A stretch of DNA of 64,000 nt from Luscinia megarhynchos (Eukaryota; Chordata; Aves; Passeriformes; Turdidae), in contig CM067584.1 in the NCBI GenBank assembly GCA_034336665.1, positions 4,196,699-4,260,698 on the forward strand, given 5' to 3'. Both the position numbers and the translations under genes were made by a program. Positions 38,301 through 49,734 of this stretch are shown in pieces. The notes beneath the pieces were generated by a model, which had not been told where the DNA came from, searched no databases, and saw nothing but the letters and a program-made list of their open reading frames with translations. Every line of letters begins with the position of its first letter. Positions within the stretch are counted from its first letter, which is position 1.

Positions 38301-39084
38301 GCCTGGGGATTCTGTTGCTGCAACAGTGACAGCAACAAAACAGACATCTGCTGTTTTTTATTGTCATAACATCAAAATTCAGGAGAACTTTGAAGTGCTT
38401 CGAGAATTCCTTGCTCATATTACCTCACAATTGGTAAGAATTAGATTTTTAGAAAAAAAAGTACATAAAACTACAAGTTGCAGACAATTAGATTAAATTA
38501 AAAGGATTATGCTTAGGGATCAATTGGATTCTTATTTGAACTTCAGATGTCTGGGTCAGGAATAACACCATGGAAATTGCTGGTATTTTGGAGGTAAGGA
38601 TGGTTTTCTATTGAAACCTTTAAAAAAAAATTAAAAATCCCCAAACCCAAGTCTAAAACGAAATCCTGGTGAGGCAAACATTCAGCTGGTCCAAGGATAA
38701 CTGAGAATCTAAAAGTGACCAAAGGAAATCTGGTGCCAAACTGAAAACTAAACACCTTGTGTCTTTTGACCCCACGGACACCTAAACCCAAAGCAGAGCA
38801 CTGATAAACCAAAACTTTGTGTTAATTCCCACAGGAAGGGAAACATCTCCCTCAGAGCTCTGTGGGTGTAAAACAAATTTATTGTTGCACTCAGACTTGG
38901 CTTTTCTGTTCTGGTGGAAAGTGAGGCACCTTTAGGAGAGGAAATGTGCAATTGGAAAGGATGGCAGCACTCGGTGGTGCCTGGGCTCCCTCTCCTGGCT
39001 CTCCCTGCTTTGCAGCTTTTCCTGCTGATCCCCAAACTTCTCCCTGAGCAGTTTAATCTCCCACCACTAAACAGCTGGGGATAT
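35396..39084. other. Gene-free stretch
   Basis: Unique-looking AT-rich sequence with no supported gene. Confidence 0.5.
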
Positions 39085-39308
39085 TACAAATTATATTATA
39101 GAATATTATATATAAATATATTATAATAAATATAATATGTATTATATAAATCTATTATATCATTAATATTATATAAATTACATAGTATAAAATTATAAAT
39201 ATATTAATTATATATAAATATTAAAATTATAAATATATTAATTATATATAAATATTAAATAAATTTATTATATAAATTTATTATATAAACATTTATTATA
39301 TAAATATC
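39085..39308. repeat. AT-rich low-complexity block 1
   Basis: Almost only A and T, with repeated ATTATATAAAT words and inverted TA tracts. No unit is regular enough to call a single microsatellite. Confidence 0.9.
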
Positions 39309-39597
39309 ACAAATTGGGCAGATCTGGGGGAGCTGCAACCCACAGAATTTCCCTCCTGCCAGCACACCCCCACATGTTTTTTACCTAATCTTTATTTCTT
39401 TAATTTATCTCTGCTCTATGAAGAGTCAATAAACAGCAGCCAGAAATTTATTTTTTTTTCTGAAACATCTCTTTGCTCTGCAGGATGGAAGAAATCCTCT
39501 AGGAAGGAGATGTTTGCCATCACATTGCTGTCCTGCTGCAACTGCCTTGCTCACTCTCTACACCCTCTATTAAACTGCACAGCACTTAACTCCCATA

Positions 39598-39908
39598 ATA
39601 TCCATATAATACATATATAATATAGATAATATATATATAATATATAACATATAAAATATATTATATATATAATATGTAAAAATATAAGATATATAAAATA
39701 TAATATATAAAATATAAAATATAATATATAATATATATTGTAGATAATATATTATATACAATATAATATATATTATATGTAATAGATTATATATTATATA
39801 TTATATATTATATATTATATATTATATATTATATAAAATATAAAATATATAATATATATATATATATCATATATATATATATTATATATAATATATATAA
39901 TATCCCAT
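39598..39908. repeat. AT-rich block 2 with (TATAAT)/(TTATATA) runs
   Basis: About 310 bp of nearly pure A/T. It includes several perfect tandem ATATTAT units near 39790-39830 and alternating TA runs, so it can pair with itself. The short Tyr/Ile-rich frame over it is an artefact. Confidence 0.93.
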
Positions 39909-42119
39909 ATCCATAACTGGGATATCTCCCCCTTTTCCCAGTATAAACCATTGCCTCGTGTTTTTGTCATTTCACAAAGACACCCTGACTGCACACAAAA
40001 ATCCAGGTGTTAAATGCTCTGTGTATTTTGTTCTGTTTAAGACAAAAAAAAGCCTTTTTAAAAATTGTTTGTCAGGGTTTGTCCAAATGCAAATGAATTG
40101 CACTGAAAGGAAACACAGCACTTCTAGTAATTAGCTCTGTGTTAATTGGCTCACAGTTAACCTGCCAAAAATATCATAAATGTCAGGGTCATGTTGAAAA
40201 ATATGCACCTTGTAGCTTTAATTAATTGTGTAATCACAGTTTTTATAACAATTTTAGTTTCGTGCTCATCACAAGGAGACCTGGATCATCACCCAGAATT
40301 ATTGAATCTAAAAAATTCCTCCTGCAACAGCAATTAACATTCAGCCAATCCATTTTATACATTCAGACTTTCCAAAGGTGACCTTGGAAAGGGAGTCTCT
40401 GGGATGTGCTCCTGCAACTTCCATCATTCTTCAAGGAAGGTGCAAAACAAAGCAGCATTCCAGCTGTTCCTGTGTGCCTGCAGATTACAGATATTATTCT
40501 CTTCTGCTTATTTCAACACTGAGTTAATTTTAATTAGGCTCCTGTGCCTAATTGCTCGGGAAAACACCTCCTAGTAACAAATGTTGCTTCTTGCTACTTA
40601 AAAGAAGCTGAATCACAGCCCCATGTTGCATTCTATAAATATCTGTGTTATAGCTCATTAGGCTATATTTTTAAGTTGTTTTAAATGATGTGGTTCTCCC
40701 TTTAAAGCTGAGCAGAATGAAGTATTTGCTTTAAAAGAGAAAATTAAATCATGGAAAATAATAATTTATTGCTCTCGCTCTGACAGGCAAGACGTCAATT
40801 TGATGTTGTTCAGCTTCTATTGCCATGGTGCTCAGAGCTGCCTTCTCCTCCCAAAACAACAAATGAGTTTTGATTTCTCTTCATTAAATGCATAATTAAT
40901 TCCTCCTCCCGGTCTCTGTTTGTTTTCCTTTCCTGCTCTCTGGTACCCGAGTTGGAGAATGTGAGGGTTTTCCCCTGTGGCTTTGCAGCTTCAGGGAATT
41001 TCTGTTCCAAATTCAACACTACACCCCAAAATTCAATATTATTCCCCAATGCATGCTGACAGGTCCATGCCCAGGAAATATTGGAGCTGCAAATATTCAA
41101 CTGTGGAAATAACCACAGGTAGAGTGCTGGTTGTATTCTGTCCCCTATCTATAAGAACATTATAGATGAAGAATTTTTAACTATTTGTTTTTGTTACAAA
41201 ACCCAAACCAAACCAGCATACTTGTTTTTTTCTGGCATTTTTGAATCCCCTTGGCCTGATGTGTGGTTGGAGGGAATCACAGTTTCTTTTGGAGTTGAGG
41301 TGTATTGTGGTTGAACCAGATATTATTGGAAAGGCATTAGATTTGTACATCATATTTGGGGAATTGAAGGTGGATGTGAGAAGGAATTGAGGAGGACATG
41401 AGAAGGTGAATGAGGCAAACAGGGCAGAGCCTGCACAGACAAAACTTCATGGTTTTAACTGGGAGCCTTCTCTGTCGAGAGGCACATCTGGGGATTTTTA
41501 TGCAATAAGTTTTGATGAATGATATTTTACAAACAGGACTGAGGTTCCATCCTGCTGCATCATGCAAGGACAGCGTGTCTGCAGGAGGTTCAGCAGAGTC
41601 CTCAGCTGTCCCTCAGCCACGGGGATTTTTATTCACCTGCCCCAGACTCCTCTGTGTGCTCTGACCCTGGAACAAACCTTTGCCTTTGTGTCCCTCTCAG
41701 ATTGCTTTAAGGTTGCCCTCATTCTCTCTAACGACTTAAAATCACTGGGTTTGATGTCAAGTTTATCTTCCCAAAATGTAACACCCCTGGCTGCATCAAA
41801 TTCCCTCCTTAATCCCCTTGGCATCTCTGATCACTGAAGACTGGAGCTAGATAAACTCTCCCAGGTAGCCTTTGACGCCTGTCCAGAGGCAGGTGAATGC
41901 CATAAAAGATCCATCATGCTTTCCTTGATGTCAGAAAGGTTTTGCTATTAAAGATTAGGGAGGCTGGAGGTCGCTCCAAATCACAACATTGCTCACTTTA
42001 TAAGCCCATTTCATCCTGTCATGTGCTATTTTGTGTTCCAGTTCTTTCAGAGGAGTCCACAGCGTTCAGATTCCCCATCCTTCAGCCCCTTTGCACACTG
42101 GGGTTTAAGCACTGAGTGA
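39909..42119. other. Gene-free stretch before the CCDC81-like gene
   Basis: No supported gene. 40060-40260 has clustered homeodomain-like TAATTA/TTAATTA words and an octamer-like ATGCAAAT, possibly a regulatory element, but nothing decisive. Confidence 0.4.
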
Positions 42120-42220
42120 TTTGTTGAATGTCTCCAAAGTCAAGCCATTTATCTTTTTCACTGTATTTTATTGTCTCTGTTTTCCCTGACTCCAGCACAA
42201 AGTTCTGCTTTAAGAGCTGG
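42120..42220. repeat. Flanking repeat, left copy
   Basis: About 100 bp resembling 48739-48843 in the same orientation (shared GCCTCCAAAG/GTCTCCAAAG, CACTGTATTTTATT, CTCCAGCACA, CTTTAAGAG). The two copies bracket the CCDC81-like gene. Confidence 0.65.
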
Positions 42221-42723
42221 TCCCTCACAACGGGATCCTGAAGAAACAAATCATTAGGTGGTGAAATCCTTCTATTGAAATTTATTTTAAAAAAAAATGA
42301 AAAAAGAAAAATGTAGAGCCCAGAACACAGTTTCAAGGTCCAAAAGATTATTGTTGATTTTTTTTCAGACTCAACACTGAAATTTCCAAGCCCAAATACT
42401 TATTTATATAATGTAAGCCTCAAAAGTGGGGAGAAGAACAAGAACATCACTTTTAAATCCCCAAAGTTTACATTTGGGAGACCAAAGAGTTGATTTGAGG
42501 TCCAAACCCACTCTCTGGGGCTACAAACCCACCCATATAAGCCCCAAGGTGTAGGATTTTAAAGCTGAAAGCCTCATTTAAAGGGCCCTGAGGATCATTT
42601 TTGAAAAGCCTGGTCTGGAATGTGGGTGGGACTGTGATGTCACACACAGTGGGATGGAAGGGGCTGCAGGGAGGTGGGTTCTACGTTCTGGAGAGAGCCC
42701 TGAGCCTCCTCACCACTGGGGCC

Positions 42724-42814
42724 ATGGCTGCCAACAGTGGTGTGAGCCGAGTCCAGATGGATTTCTGGGGTGGGATGGAGTCTGGGTGCATGAGGAACAG
42801 CATCACCCCCACAG
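42724..42814 (+). CDS. Candidate start exon of the CCDC81-like gene
   Basis: ATG at 42724 in good context (GCCATGG), 30 codons plus one base, ending at a donor ACAG|GTACAG. Joined to the next exon it gives ITPTERQTVWDAV, which fits the ...EER..VWDAV start of bird CCDC81-like proteins. The phase matches, but most of its residues are not recognisable, so another start exon further upstream is possible. Confidence 0.5.
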
Positions 42815-45800
42815 GTACAGGCAGGAGCATCGCTGGAGCTGCTCCCAGGGCTGTGGGGGCAAAAACCAGCACTGACCCACGTGGGGCTGGGGACAGCAGT
42901 GGCACAGCTGAGCAGGGGTGCTGGAAGGCTGAGAGGCAGCAGAAGCACAGCACAAACTGGGATTTCCTTGTTTTCCAGAGAGACAAACTGTCTGGGATGC
43001 AGTGGCTGGCTACATCCAAGAACAGCTGATGCTGCACAAGGTGGGACAAGAGCCTGGGATAAAACCCTGGGACAAAACCCTGGGACAACACCCTGGGACA
43101 AAACCCTGGGACAAAACCCTGGGACAACACCCTGGGACAACACCCTGGGACAAAACCCTGGGATAAAACCCTGGGACAAAACCCTGGGATAAAACCCTGG
43201 GACAAGACCCTGGGACAACACCCTGTGACAAAACCTTGGGACAATTCCCTGGGACAACACCCTGGGACAATACCCTGGAATAAAACCCTGGGACAAAACC
43301 CTGGGATAAAACCCATGCTCTTCTTTGCCCACCCAGAGCAACGAGCAGTTTCCATGGCCTTGGATGCAGGAAACTCACCCCAAAATCCCCAGCTGAGGGA
43401 CAAAAGGAGTTTGTGCAAGGGTGGTGTCACCTCTGGGAGGTGATTGTACCACAGGGCCACTGGAGACAGGGTGCCTTTGAGCTGCCTCTGTCTGCCCTGA
43501 CTCCAGCATGGGTTTGTGCTGGGAGAAGGGAAAAGGAGAGGCCCCAGGGCTCTCCCCACTGTCCTGACCTCTGAACAGAGGGAGTTTGCAGTGGGAGTCA
43601 GTCAAAGACACCATCCCTTGATGGAACCATCCTCAGCTCTTTCCTCTGCCCAATTCTCACTCTTTGGGCCTTTCCCTTCTGCTCCAGGGCATCCGAATTC
43701 CCACCCTGGGGTCCTTTGATGTGGCCCACACAGAGACTCTGGTGGGGAACAAGACTGTGACCCTGCAGAGGCCAGTGTTCCACCTGGCCAGGAACCTTGG
43801 AGAAGTCCAGACCCTGGAAAATAAGGATGACCTGGCTGGTAAGATAGAGGATTTAACCCTGCAGGCCCAGGGTGGAGTAGGGCATCACCACATTTCTGAA
43901 AGTATCTCCTGGGAAACACCTTTGGCCAAGCCCTGGGGAAGTGCATCCATCCCCTCCTGTGGTTTTGCAGGGGACAAGGAGCTGGAGCCTCTGAAATATG
44001 CCAAGGTGGCCATGGAGGCCTCTGTGTCCCGGAGGAAAGTGGAGTCCTGCATCCTTGGCACCACGTCCCTGCTGCACCACTGCCTGGAGAAGGGCATGAG
44101 CGTGGCCTTTGTCCTGAAGGACGTGGGTGTGCTCCTCATCGAAGGCAGCACGGTGCAAATGAGATTCTACCTGGACTTCCTGAAGAAAGTGATTGGGGAG
44201 ATGATCCAGGACAGGGCTACGCTCAAGGTGAGCCTTTTGTTTCCCCCCTGCTTGGGCAGACCCACAGCAGTTCCCCAGTGTCCTGGTTTGAAGGACAGGT
44301 GTCTGCCAATAAAAGCAGAAGCTTCTCTTTTGAAATGGAGAATGTAAACCCCCTCCTTCCAAATTATTATAAGTAATTTTGAAATTAAGGGGTTCTCAGG
44401 CAATGATATGGGAATTAGGAATAACAGTTCTTTACTAGGAAAATTAAAATAGAAATGCAGCATTACACAGAATAATCCCAAAACACTGCCAGAGTCAGAA
44501 TCCAAGCTGACACCCGTCAGTCAGGCAGGGTGTTGGCAGCAGTCCCATTCAATGGTGGCTGCATCCTCCTGCAGTGGCAGGTGTGGTTCAGCTGGAGCAG
44601 TGCTCCTGTAGAAGGTGCAGTTTTCCTCTGAAGGTCCAGGGATGATGTGGAAGGGTCTGGTTTTCCTCTGGAATCCAATGAAAGAAGGTACCTTGCTGTC
44701 CAAAATCTCAGTTTTTATCTGGGTAGGAAATGTTTGGCTCCTCCCCTGGGTGGAGCATCTCCCAGTGGGATGATGTAATTTTATCAGTCATGCCCTGGGA
44801 CTCACTGGCCATGAACAGGAGATATCTCCCAGAGGGAGGCTGGGCTGTGGGAAAGATAAAGATGATTGCCCCAGCTGGTTTAAAGCTGGCCCATTAGCAG
44901 ATAATATGTGCCAGGAGATCAGGGTCACTGCCCCACCCGGCTGCAGCAGGTGGGGACAGAATTCACATTTCTGGCCACATCAACCCAACACAACCAGCAT
45001 TGCTGGCATATGGACATTGGGAGGGGGCCAGGAGCTCTGGTCTGGCAGGAGTGTGGTTCCAGCTGCTCTGCCTTCCTGAACTCCTCCTCTCCTGAGTTCC
45101 TCAGCCACACTGAGGATGTGCTGACACCTTCATGTCTCTGTGCTGCAGGCTCTCCAGCAGCTGGACATGGTGGTGTCCCGGGACGTGCCCATCACCTCCC
45201 TGAGCTTCTCTGGCCGTGTCATCATCTTCCCCAAGTGAGTCAAACACCCTGGCAGGTCTCTGGAGAGATCTGGGAGCAGTTTCTCCTCATGACCACAACA
45301 GTCCTGCAGAGCACTGACCCTCGTTTGTGTCTGCCTGCTCATCATCCCTGTGGGCAGACCTGAGGGGACAGAGGGAGTATTTTAGGCAACCCTTAGGCAA
45401 CCCATCATGGCCAAGAATCCCTCCCTGAGTGACCCTATTTCCCAGGACAGTCCTTGGGGCTGGGGACAGTTGACTTGGGAGAACAACGGACTTTACCTGA
45501 CTGCCCAACTCACCTGTGAGCAGGTGATGGTGGCAAGGGGCCAGGGCTGGTGGGGACGTGGGTCAGCACTGTGTTGTCTCTTTGTCTCCAGCTTTGAACA
45601 GACGCTTCTGCCCACATTACTGTCCAGGGATCGTCTCAAGGACTTTGGATTTGTTCCTGGGGAGGACAAGAGGGACATAGCAGGTTTGCCACCCATCAGG
45701 CGAGGCATGGAAGGTAAAGCAGCTCCCTGCTCGTTTCCATAGCACAGGCAACTGGTGGCTGGGATCTGATGGGAGATTGTCACAAGAATCTGATTGTACC

Positions 45801-48104
45801 AAAGCCTGGTGCCAGCCTTTTCTGCTAAGGTTGGACCCACAAGAGCTGAGCCCTGGGTTGGGAGGTGCCCAAGATGCTCATCCCTGGTTCAGCAGGAGGT
45901 TGGAGATCTGAGGGCCCACACTTGCTCCTGGAAATTACCTCTGCTTGCAGAAGAGACTCTGTCCCAAACTTGGCACTATGGATGGGAGGGTGCCATGGGA
46001 GGGGAGTGGTAATTCCTTCTTGGATGTGTTGGGAAGAGGCCTGAGCATCACCACGTGTCACCTGTGGCCAGCAGCATCACAGCTGTGCTGTTCTGACCAG
46101 CTCTGTCCTTCCTGATTCCAGGGACACATCCTGGCCTGCCCGTGCCTGCTCACCAGGGCTCCACTGCCAGGGCAGGAGAGCAGCCTGGGGAGGAGGAGGC
46201 GATGGAGATGAGGCAGAGCTCTGGGGTCAGGTGAGCCTGGAGCTCAGGGCACGGGGACTCATCCAGAGCTGTTCCCCAGTACATCCACAGACAGACTGGG
46301 AGTGCTGGGAGCCCCCCATGTCACAGGGCTGGTTCCTCTCCATCCCTCCAGAAGAGCCCCTCATGACAGCTGGAGCCATGCATGGGGACAGACAAGGGTT
46401 CCAGTCAGGGGCTTCCTTTCCTGAGCTGGGCACAGCCCTCAGCTGAGGGGAATGCAGAATTCCTGTGGGCAGAATGTGGCCCCAGACCCCTCCCAGCCCC
46501 ACCCAGACCCCTCCTGTTCTGTCCTTCCAGGAAGCTGCCAGTGATGCCAGGGGCTGCTGCTGGAAAAATCCAGCCAGTGACCAGTGACCCAGCCAAGGGC
46601 AAACCTGTGCCCAGGGGCCAAGAGCTGAAGCAGAGTGACAAAGAGGCAGCAGCAATGGAGAGGGGAAGAGGAGAAAGAAAAGATTCTCTCTCTCGAGATG
46701 GAGAAAAGAAAGTTCCACTTGGAAAAGGAGGAGAAAGAAGGGAATCTCTTGGAGGAGAAAGAGAAAAAGCTCGTCTTGGGAGAGATGGAGAAAACAAAGT
46801 TCAAACTTGGAAAAGGAGGAGAAAGAAAGGAATCTCTTGGAAGAGAAGGAGAAAAAGCTTCACTTGGGAGAGATGGAGAAAACAAAGTTAAACTTGGAAA
46901 AGGAGGAGAAAGAAGGGAATCTCTTGGAAGAGAAGGAGAAAAAGCTTCTCTTGGGAGAGATGGAGAAAAGAAAGTTCAACTTGGAAAAGAAAGAAGGGAA
47001 TCTCTCGTAGGAGAAAAATCTCATCTTGGGAGAGATGGAGAAAACAAAATTAAACTTGGAAAAGGAGAAAGAAGAGAATCTCTTGGAAGAGAAGGAGAAA
47101 AAGCTCATCTTGGGAGAGATGGAGAACAGAAAGTTCAGCTTGGAAAAGAAGGAGAAAGAAGGGAATCTCTTGGAAGAGAAGGAGAAAAAGCTCGTCTTGG
47201 GAGAGATGGAGAAAAGAAAGTTCAGCTTGGAAAAGAAGGAGAAAGAAGGGAATCTCTTGGAGGAGAAAAAGTTCTTCTTGGGAAAGACAGAGAAAAGAAA
47301 GTTCAGCTTGGAAAAGAAAGAGAAAGAAGGGAATCTCTTGGAAGAGAAGGAGAAAAAGCTCATCTTGGGAGAGATGGAGAAAAGAAAGTTCAATTTGGAA
47401 AAGAAAGAAGGGAATCTTTTGTAGGACAAAGAGAAAAAGCTCCTCTTGGGAAAGACAGAGAAAAGAGAGTTCAGCTTGGAAAAGAAGGAGAAAGAAGGGA
47501 ATCTCCTGGAAGAGATGGAGTAAAAGCTCGTCTTGGAAGAGAAGGAGAAAGTAAAGATTCTCTCAGAATAAAAGAACAAAACAGAGATTCTTCTAGAAGA
47601 GAAGGAGAAAAGAAAGTTCTACGAGGAAGAGAAAAAGAAGCAAAAGATGCTGTTGGAAGTGAAGGAGAAAAGAAAGCTCGTCCCAAAACAGGAGAAAATA
47701 AAGTTTCTCCCAGAAAAAAAGGACAAAAGAAAGTTCCTCTTGGAAGAGAAGGAGTAAAGTTTTGTCTCAAAAGAGAAGAAGTGAAATATCTCCTTGAGAG
47801 AGAAAGAGAGAAGAGACTTCTTTGTGGCAGAGGAGGAGAAAGGGAAGCCCCAGCTGGGGGCACACCAGCGCTGTGGGGGGCCCGGGAGCCCAAGGTGTTC
47901 GTCCTGCAGCAGCTCAGGGCTGAGGCAGCCCAGGGCCCCAGAGCCAGGCCCGAGGCCTTCTGGTCCGTGCTCAAGGAGCCCCAGAGGAGCGTCCTGGCCG
48001 GGTACAGGCTGGGGCCCTCCCGCCTGCTGCCCCCCCTGGGCGCCCTGCCCCTGCTCAGGAAGAGAGAAATGGTCTCCAGGGGCCCCTGGCCCTGGGTGCA
48101 GTGA
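42724..48104 (+). CDS. CCDC81-like protein with HU-type domains and a charged repeat region (eight exons; one-base frame break)
   Basis: Related to CCDC81, a protein with two HU/IHF-like domains linked to centrosome and cilia in mammals; the job of the many bird copies is unknown. Exons: 42724-42814 (start exon, least sure), 42979-43040, 43688-43838, 43971-44227, 45149-45234, 45592-45713, 46122-46230, 46531-48104. All have AG/GT borders and the phases agree. First HU-like domain: TVWDAVAGYIQEQL at about 34-47, then GIRIPTLGSF at 52-61 and RPVFHLARNL. Second: about 103-187, with GVLLIEG and MRFYLDF. After a short linker the last exon encodes about ten copies of a 29-residue charged unit (GERRESLGREGEK core), then a proline- and arginine-rich end with stop at 48102-48104. 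A single extra base near 46802-46806 shifts the frame: as written, the protein stops at 46891. Poly(A) signal ATTAAA lies at 48635. Confidence 0.85.
43043..43314. repeat. 13-bp minisatellite in intron 2 of the CCDC81-like gene
   Basis: About 20 units of AAAACCCTGGGAC with minor variants (AACACC, GATAAAA). The array starts right at the donor of the second exon: the donor bases GTGGGACAAG themselves look like a unit. The large open frames on both strands here are artefacts of the stop-free unit. Confidence 0.93.
44279..44992 (-). mobile_element. Solo LTR, copy 2, inside intron 4 of the CCDC81-like gene
   Basis: 714 bp, same family as 21316-22031, with ends TGTCCTGG...CCAACACA and a near target duplication CCCAG/ACCAG (44274-44278 and 44993-44997). 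It fills most of the 921-bp intron 44228-45148 and lies antisense to the gene. Its own signals therefore point away from the host transcript. Confidence 0.87.
46675..47560 (+). repeat. Coding tandem repeat, about ten 87-bp (29-residue) units
   Basis: Unit GERRESLGREGEK...LGRDGEKKVQLGKE, itself two related halves (LGREGEK and LGRDGEK). Units that lost residues lost whole codons, as expected if the frame is kept by selection. The one exception is the extra base near 46802. Rich in Arg, Lys, Glu and Gly; likely disordered or helical and highly charged. Confidence 0.9.
46798..46806 (+). other. Single-base insertion breaking the repeat frame
   Basis: The matching place in a neighbouring unit reads AAAGTTAAACTTGG; here it reads AAAGTTCAAACTTGG, one base longer. 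Before it the repeat peptide is in one frame and after it in the next, up to the true stop at 48104. Without correction the protein ends at 46891. Confidence 0.85.
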
Positions 48105-48634
48105 GCAGGGGTGGCGTGAGCAGCACCTGAGGGGGCAAAGCAGGGACGTGGCTGGAGCAGCAGCTGCCATTCTGTGCTTCCTCCTGGGAATGCAGAGTTG
48201 GAGAGGAAATCTTCAAAGATCCCCCAGTTCTGGTGGGTGCCGTGGCCAAGGTTCCACCACTCATCCATCTCCAGGGCTGAGATGATCCTTTTCCAGCAAC
48301 AAGGAGCCTCAGAGCACAGCCTGGCCAGCATCTCTGGGCTTGGAGAGCCTGACTCAGCACAAGGCTTCTCCTTGGATCCCCGCTGGGAAGACCAAGCCCC
48401 TCTGGGAGGGTCTGGCCAAGGCTGAGAACAAAGTGCTGCTGCTGAGAGGAAGAGCTGTCCTTGTGTCATTGTGTCCTTGTGTCCAGGAGAGGCTGCAGGG
48501 CACTGCCAGTGTGGCATTCCTGAGGCCAAACCCCATTCCAAGTGCTGCTCCTGACTCCATGCATCCTCCTCCCAGCAGTGCCCACCACTACCACCCTGAG
48601 AGATTTTATTGGAAGAAAAATCCCAGAGTAGAAA

Positions 48635-48640
48635 ATTAAA
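48635..48640 (+). terminator. Poly(A) signal ATTAAA of the CCDC81-like gene
   Basis: The common variant ATTAAA about 530 bases after the stop codon, the first good signal found downstream on this strand. Inferred 3' end. Confidence 0.4.
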
Positions 48641-48738
48641 CAGAATTCCCTGTTTAATTGTTTAATTATTTCATTTATTCTATTGCACAACCCATGCTTT
48701 GCACACCTGCAACATCCATTTGTCCTGGAGCTGATAGT

Positions 48739-48843
48739 TTCAACAAATGCCTCCAAAGTAAACAATTTATCTTTTCCACTGTATTTTATTATCTCCATTT
48801 TCTCTAAAAACCTCCAGCACAGCACAGAGTTCACTTTAAGAGT
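48739..48843. repeat. Flanking repeat, right copy
   Basis: Partner of 42120-42220, same orientation, about 6.6 kb away, just beyond the CCDC81-like gene's 3' end. It could be a member of an old dispersed family or the mark of a past segmental duplication. Confidence 0.65.
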
Positions 48844-49199
48844 CTCTGTAAATAGGGGATATTTTTACAGAAAGAGGCACCTGTAAATGCTTTTATGCAG
48901 TATTCAAAATTGCACTGTGTTTTATGAGAATTCTAGTGAGTTTCCATTTGGCTTTTATAGTATTGTGTATTTCCAGGTAAGGTGATCACCCTGTGCTTTT
49001 ACTCAGGATTGGTTTTGTTTCATGTTTTTAATTCAGTTAAAATATGGGATATGGACACATATACTTAAGATGTTAATGTGCCAGAAAGAAGAATATACAA
49101 ATACACTTATTAAATGCTGGTAAAAAGCATCAAAGCTGCTCAATGCTTTGAAAATTTGCTTTAGTGGAAATTTCCTACACTGCCTATCTGACATTGCTT
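48844..49199. other. Gene-free spacer
   Basis: AT-rich spacer between the convergent genes; nothing recognised. Confidence 0.5.
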
Positions 49200-49460
49200 A
49201 GGGTCATGGAATGGTTTGGGTTGGAAGGGATTTTAAATTCCCTCCAGTGCCACCCCTGCCACCCTCCCACTGTCCCAGGGTGCTGCAAACTGATTTTGGG
49301 CACTTCCAGGGATGGGGCAGCCACAGCTGCTCTGGGAATTCCATTCCAGCACCCACCACCCTCACAGGGAGCAATCCCTGCCCAATATCCCACCTGACCT
49401 CATCCCCTGGCAGGGTAAACCCCTCACCCCTGGGCCTGGCACTGCAGACCCTGCTAGAGA
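49200..49460 (-). mobile_element. CR1 LINE 3' fragment
   Basis: Begins GGTCATGGAATGGTTTGGGT, the reversed CR1 3' terminus, and continues through GGGATGGGGCAGCCACAGCT and CACCACCCTCACAGGGAGCA. Confidence 0.9.
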
Positions 49461-49728
49461 AATATCTCTGTGCCTTTCCCATGACCCCTTTATCCACTGA
49501 CAGGTCACAACAAGGTCTCCTGGAGCCTTTTCTTCTCCAGGATCAGGGGAGAAAAATCCCCAAATCTCAAAGGGTTTCTGTTCCAGGAAGCTGTTGCAGC
49601 CCTGGGATCATTTTTGAGGGTCTTGCTTGTGATGGGGAGAGCTGGATGTGGAGCCTCCAGAGAATGGAGCAGAGAGCAAGAATTCCTTCCAATCCAAAAC
49701 TTTTCCACAGACCACTGTGCTCTTTATC

Positions 49729-49734
49729 TTTATT
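49729..49734 (-). terminator. Poly(A) signal AATAAA overlapping the stop codon
   Basis: Minus strand reads GTC TAA ATAAAG: the last A of the stop TAA (49734) is the first A of AATAAA. The 3'UTR would then be only about 20-30 bases. Confidence 0.6.

Noticed and set aside
42640..43559. Large minus-strand frames with a CPRVLSQG repeat
   Set aside because: They read the 13-bp minisatellite, which has no stops; the plus strand carries the real exons with splice sites.
46860..47579. Minus-strand Phe/Ser-rich frame of 239 residues
   Set aside because: Antisense shadow of the Arg/Lys/Glu coding repeat.
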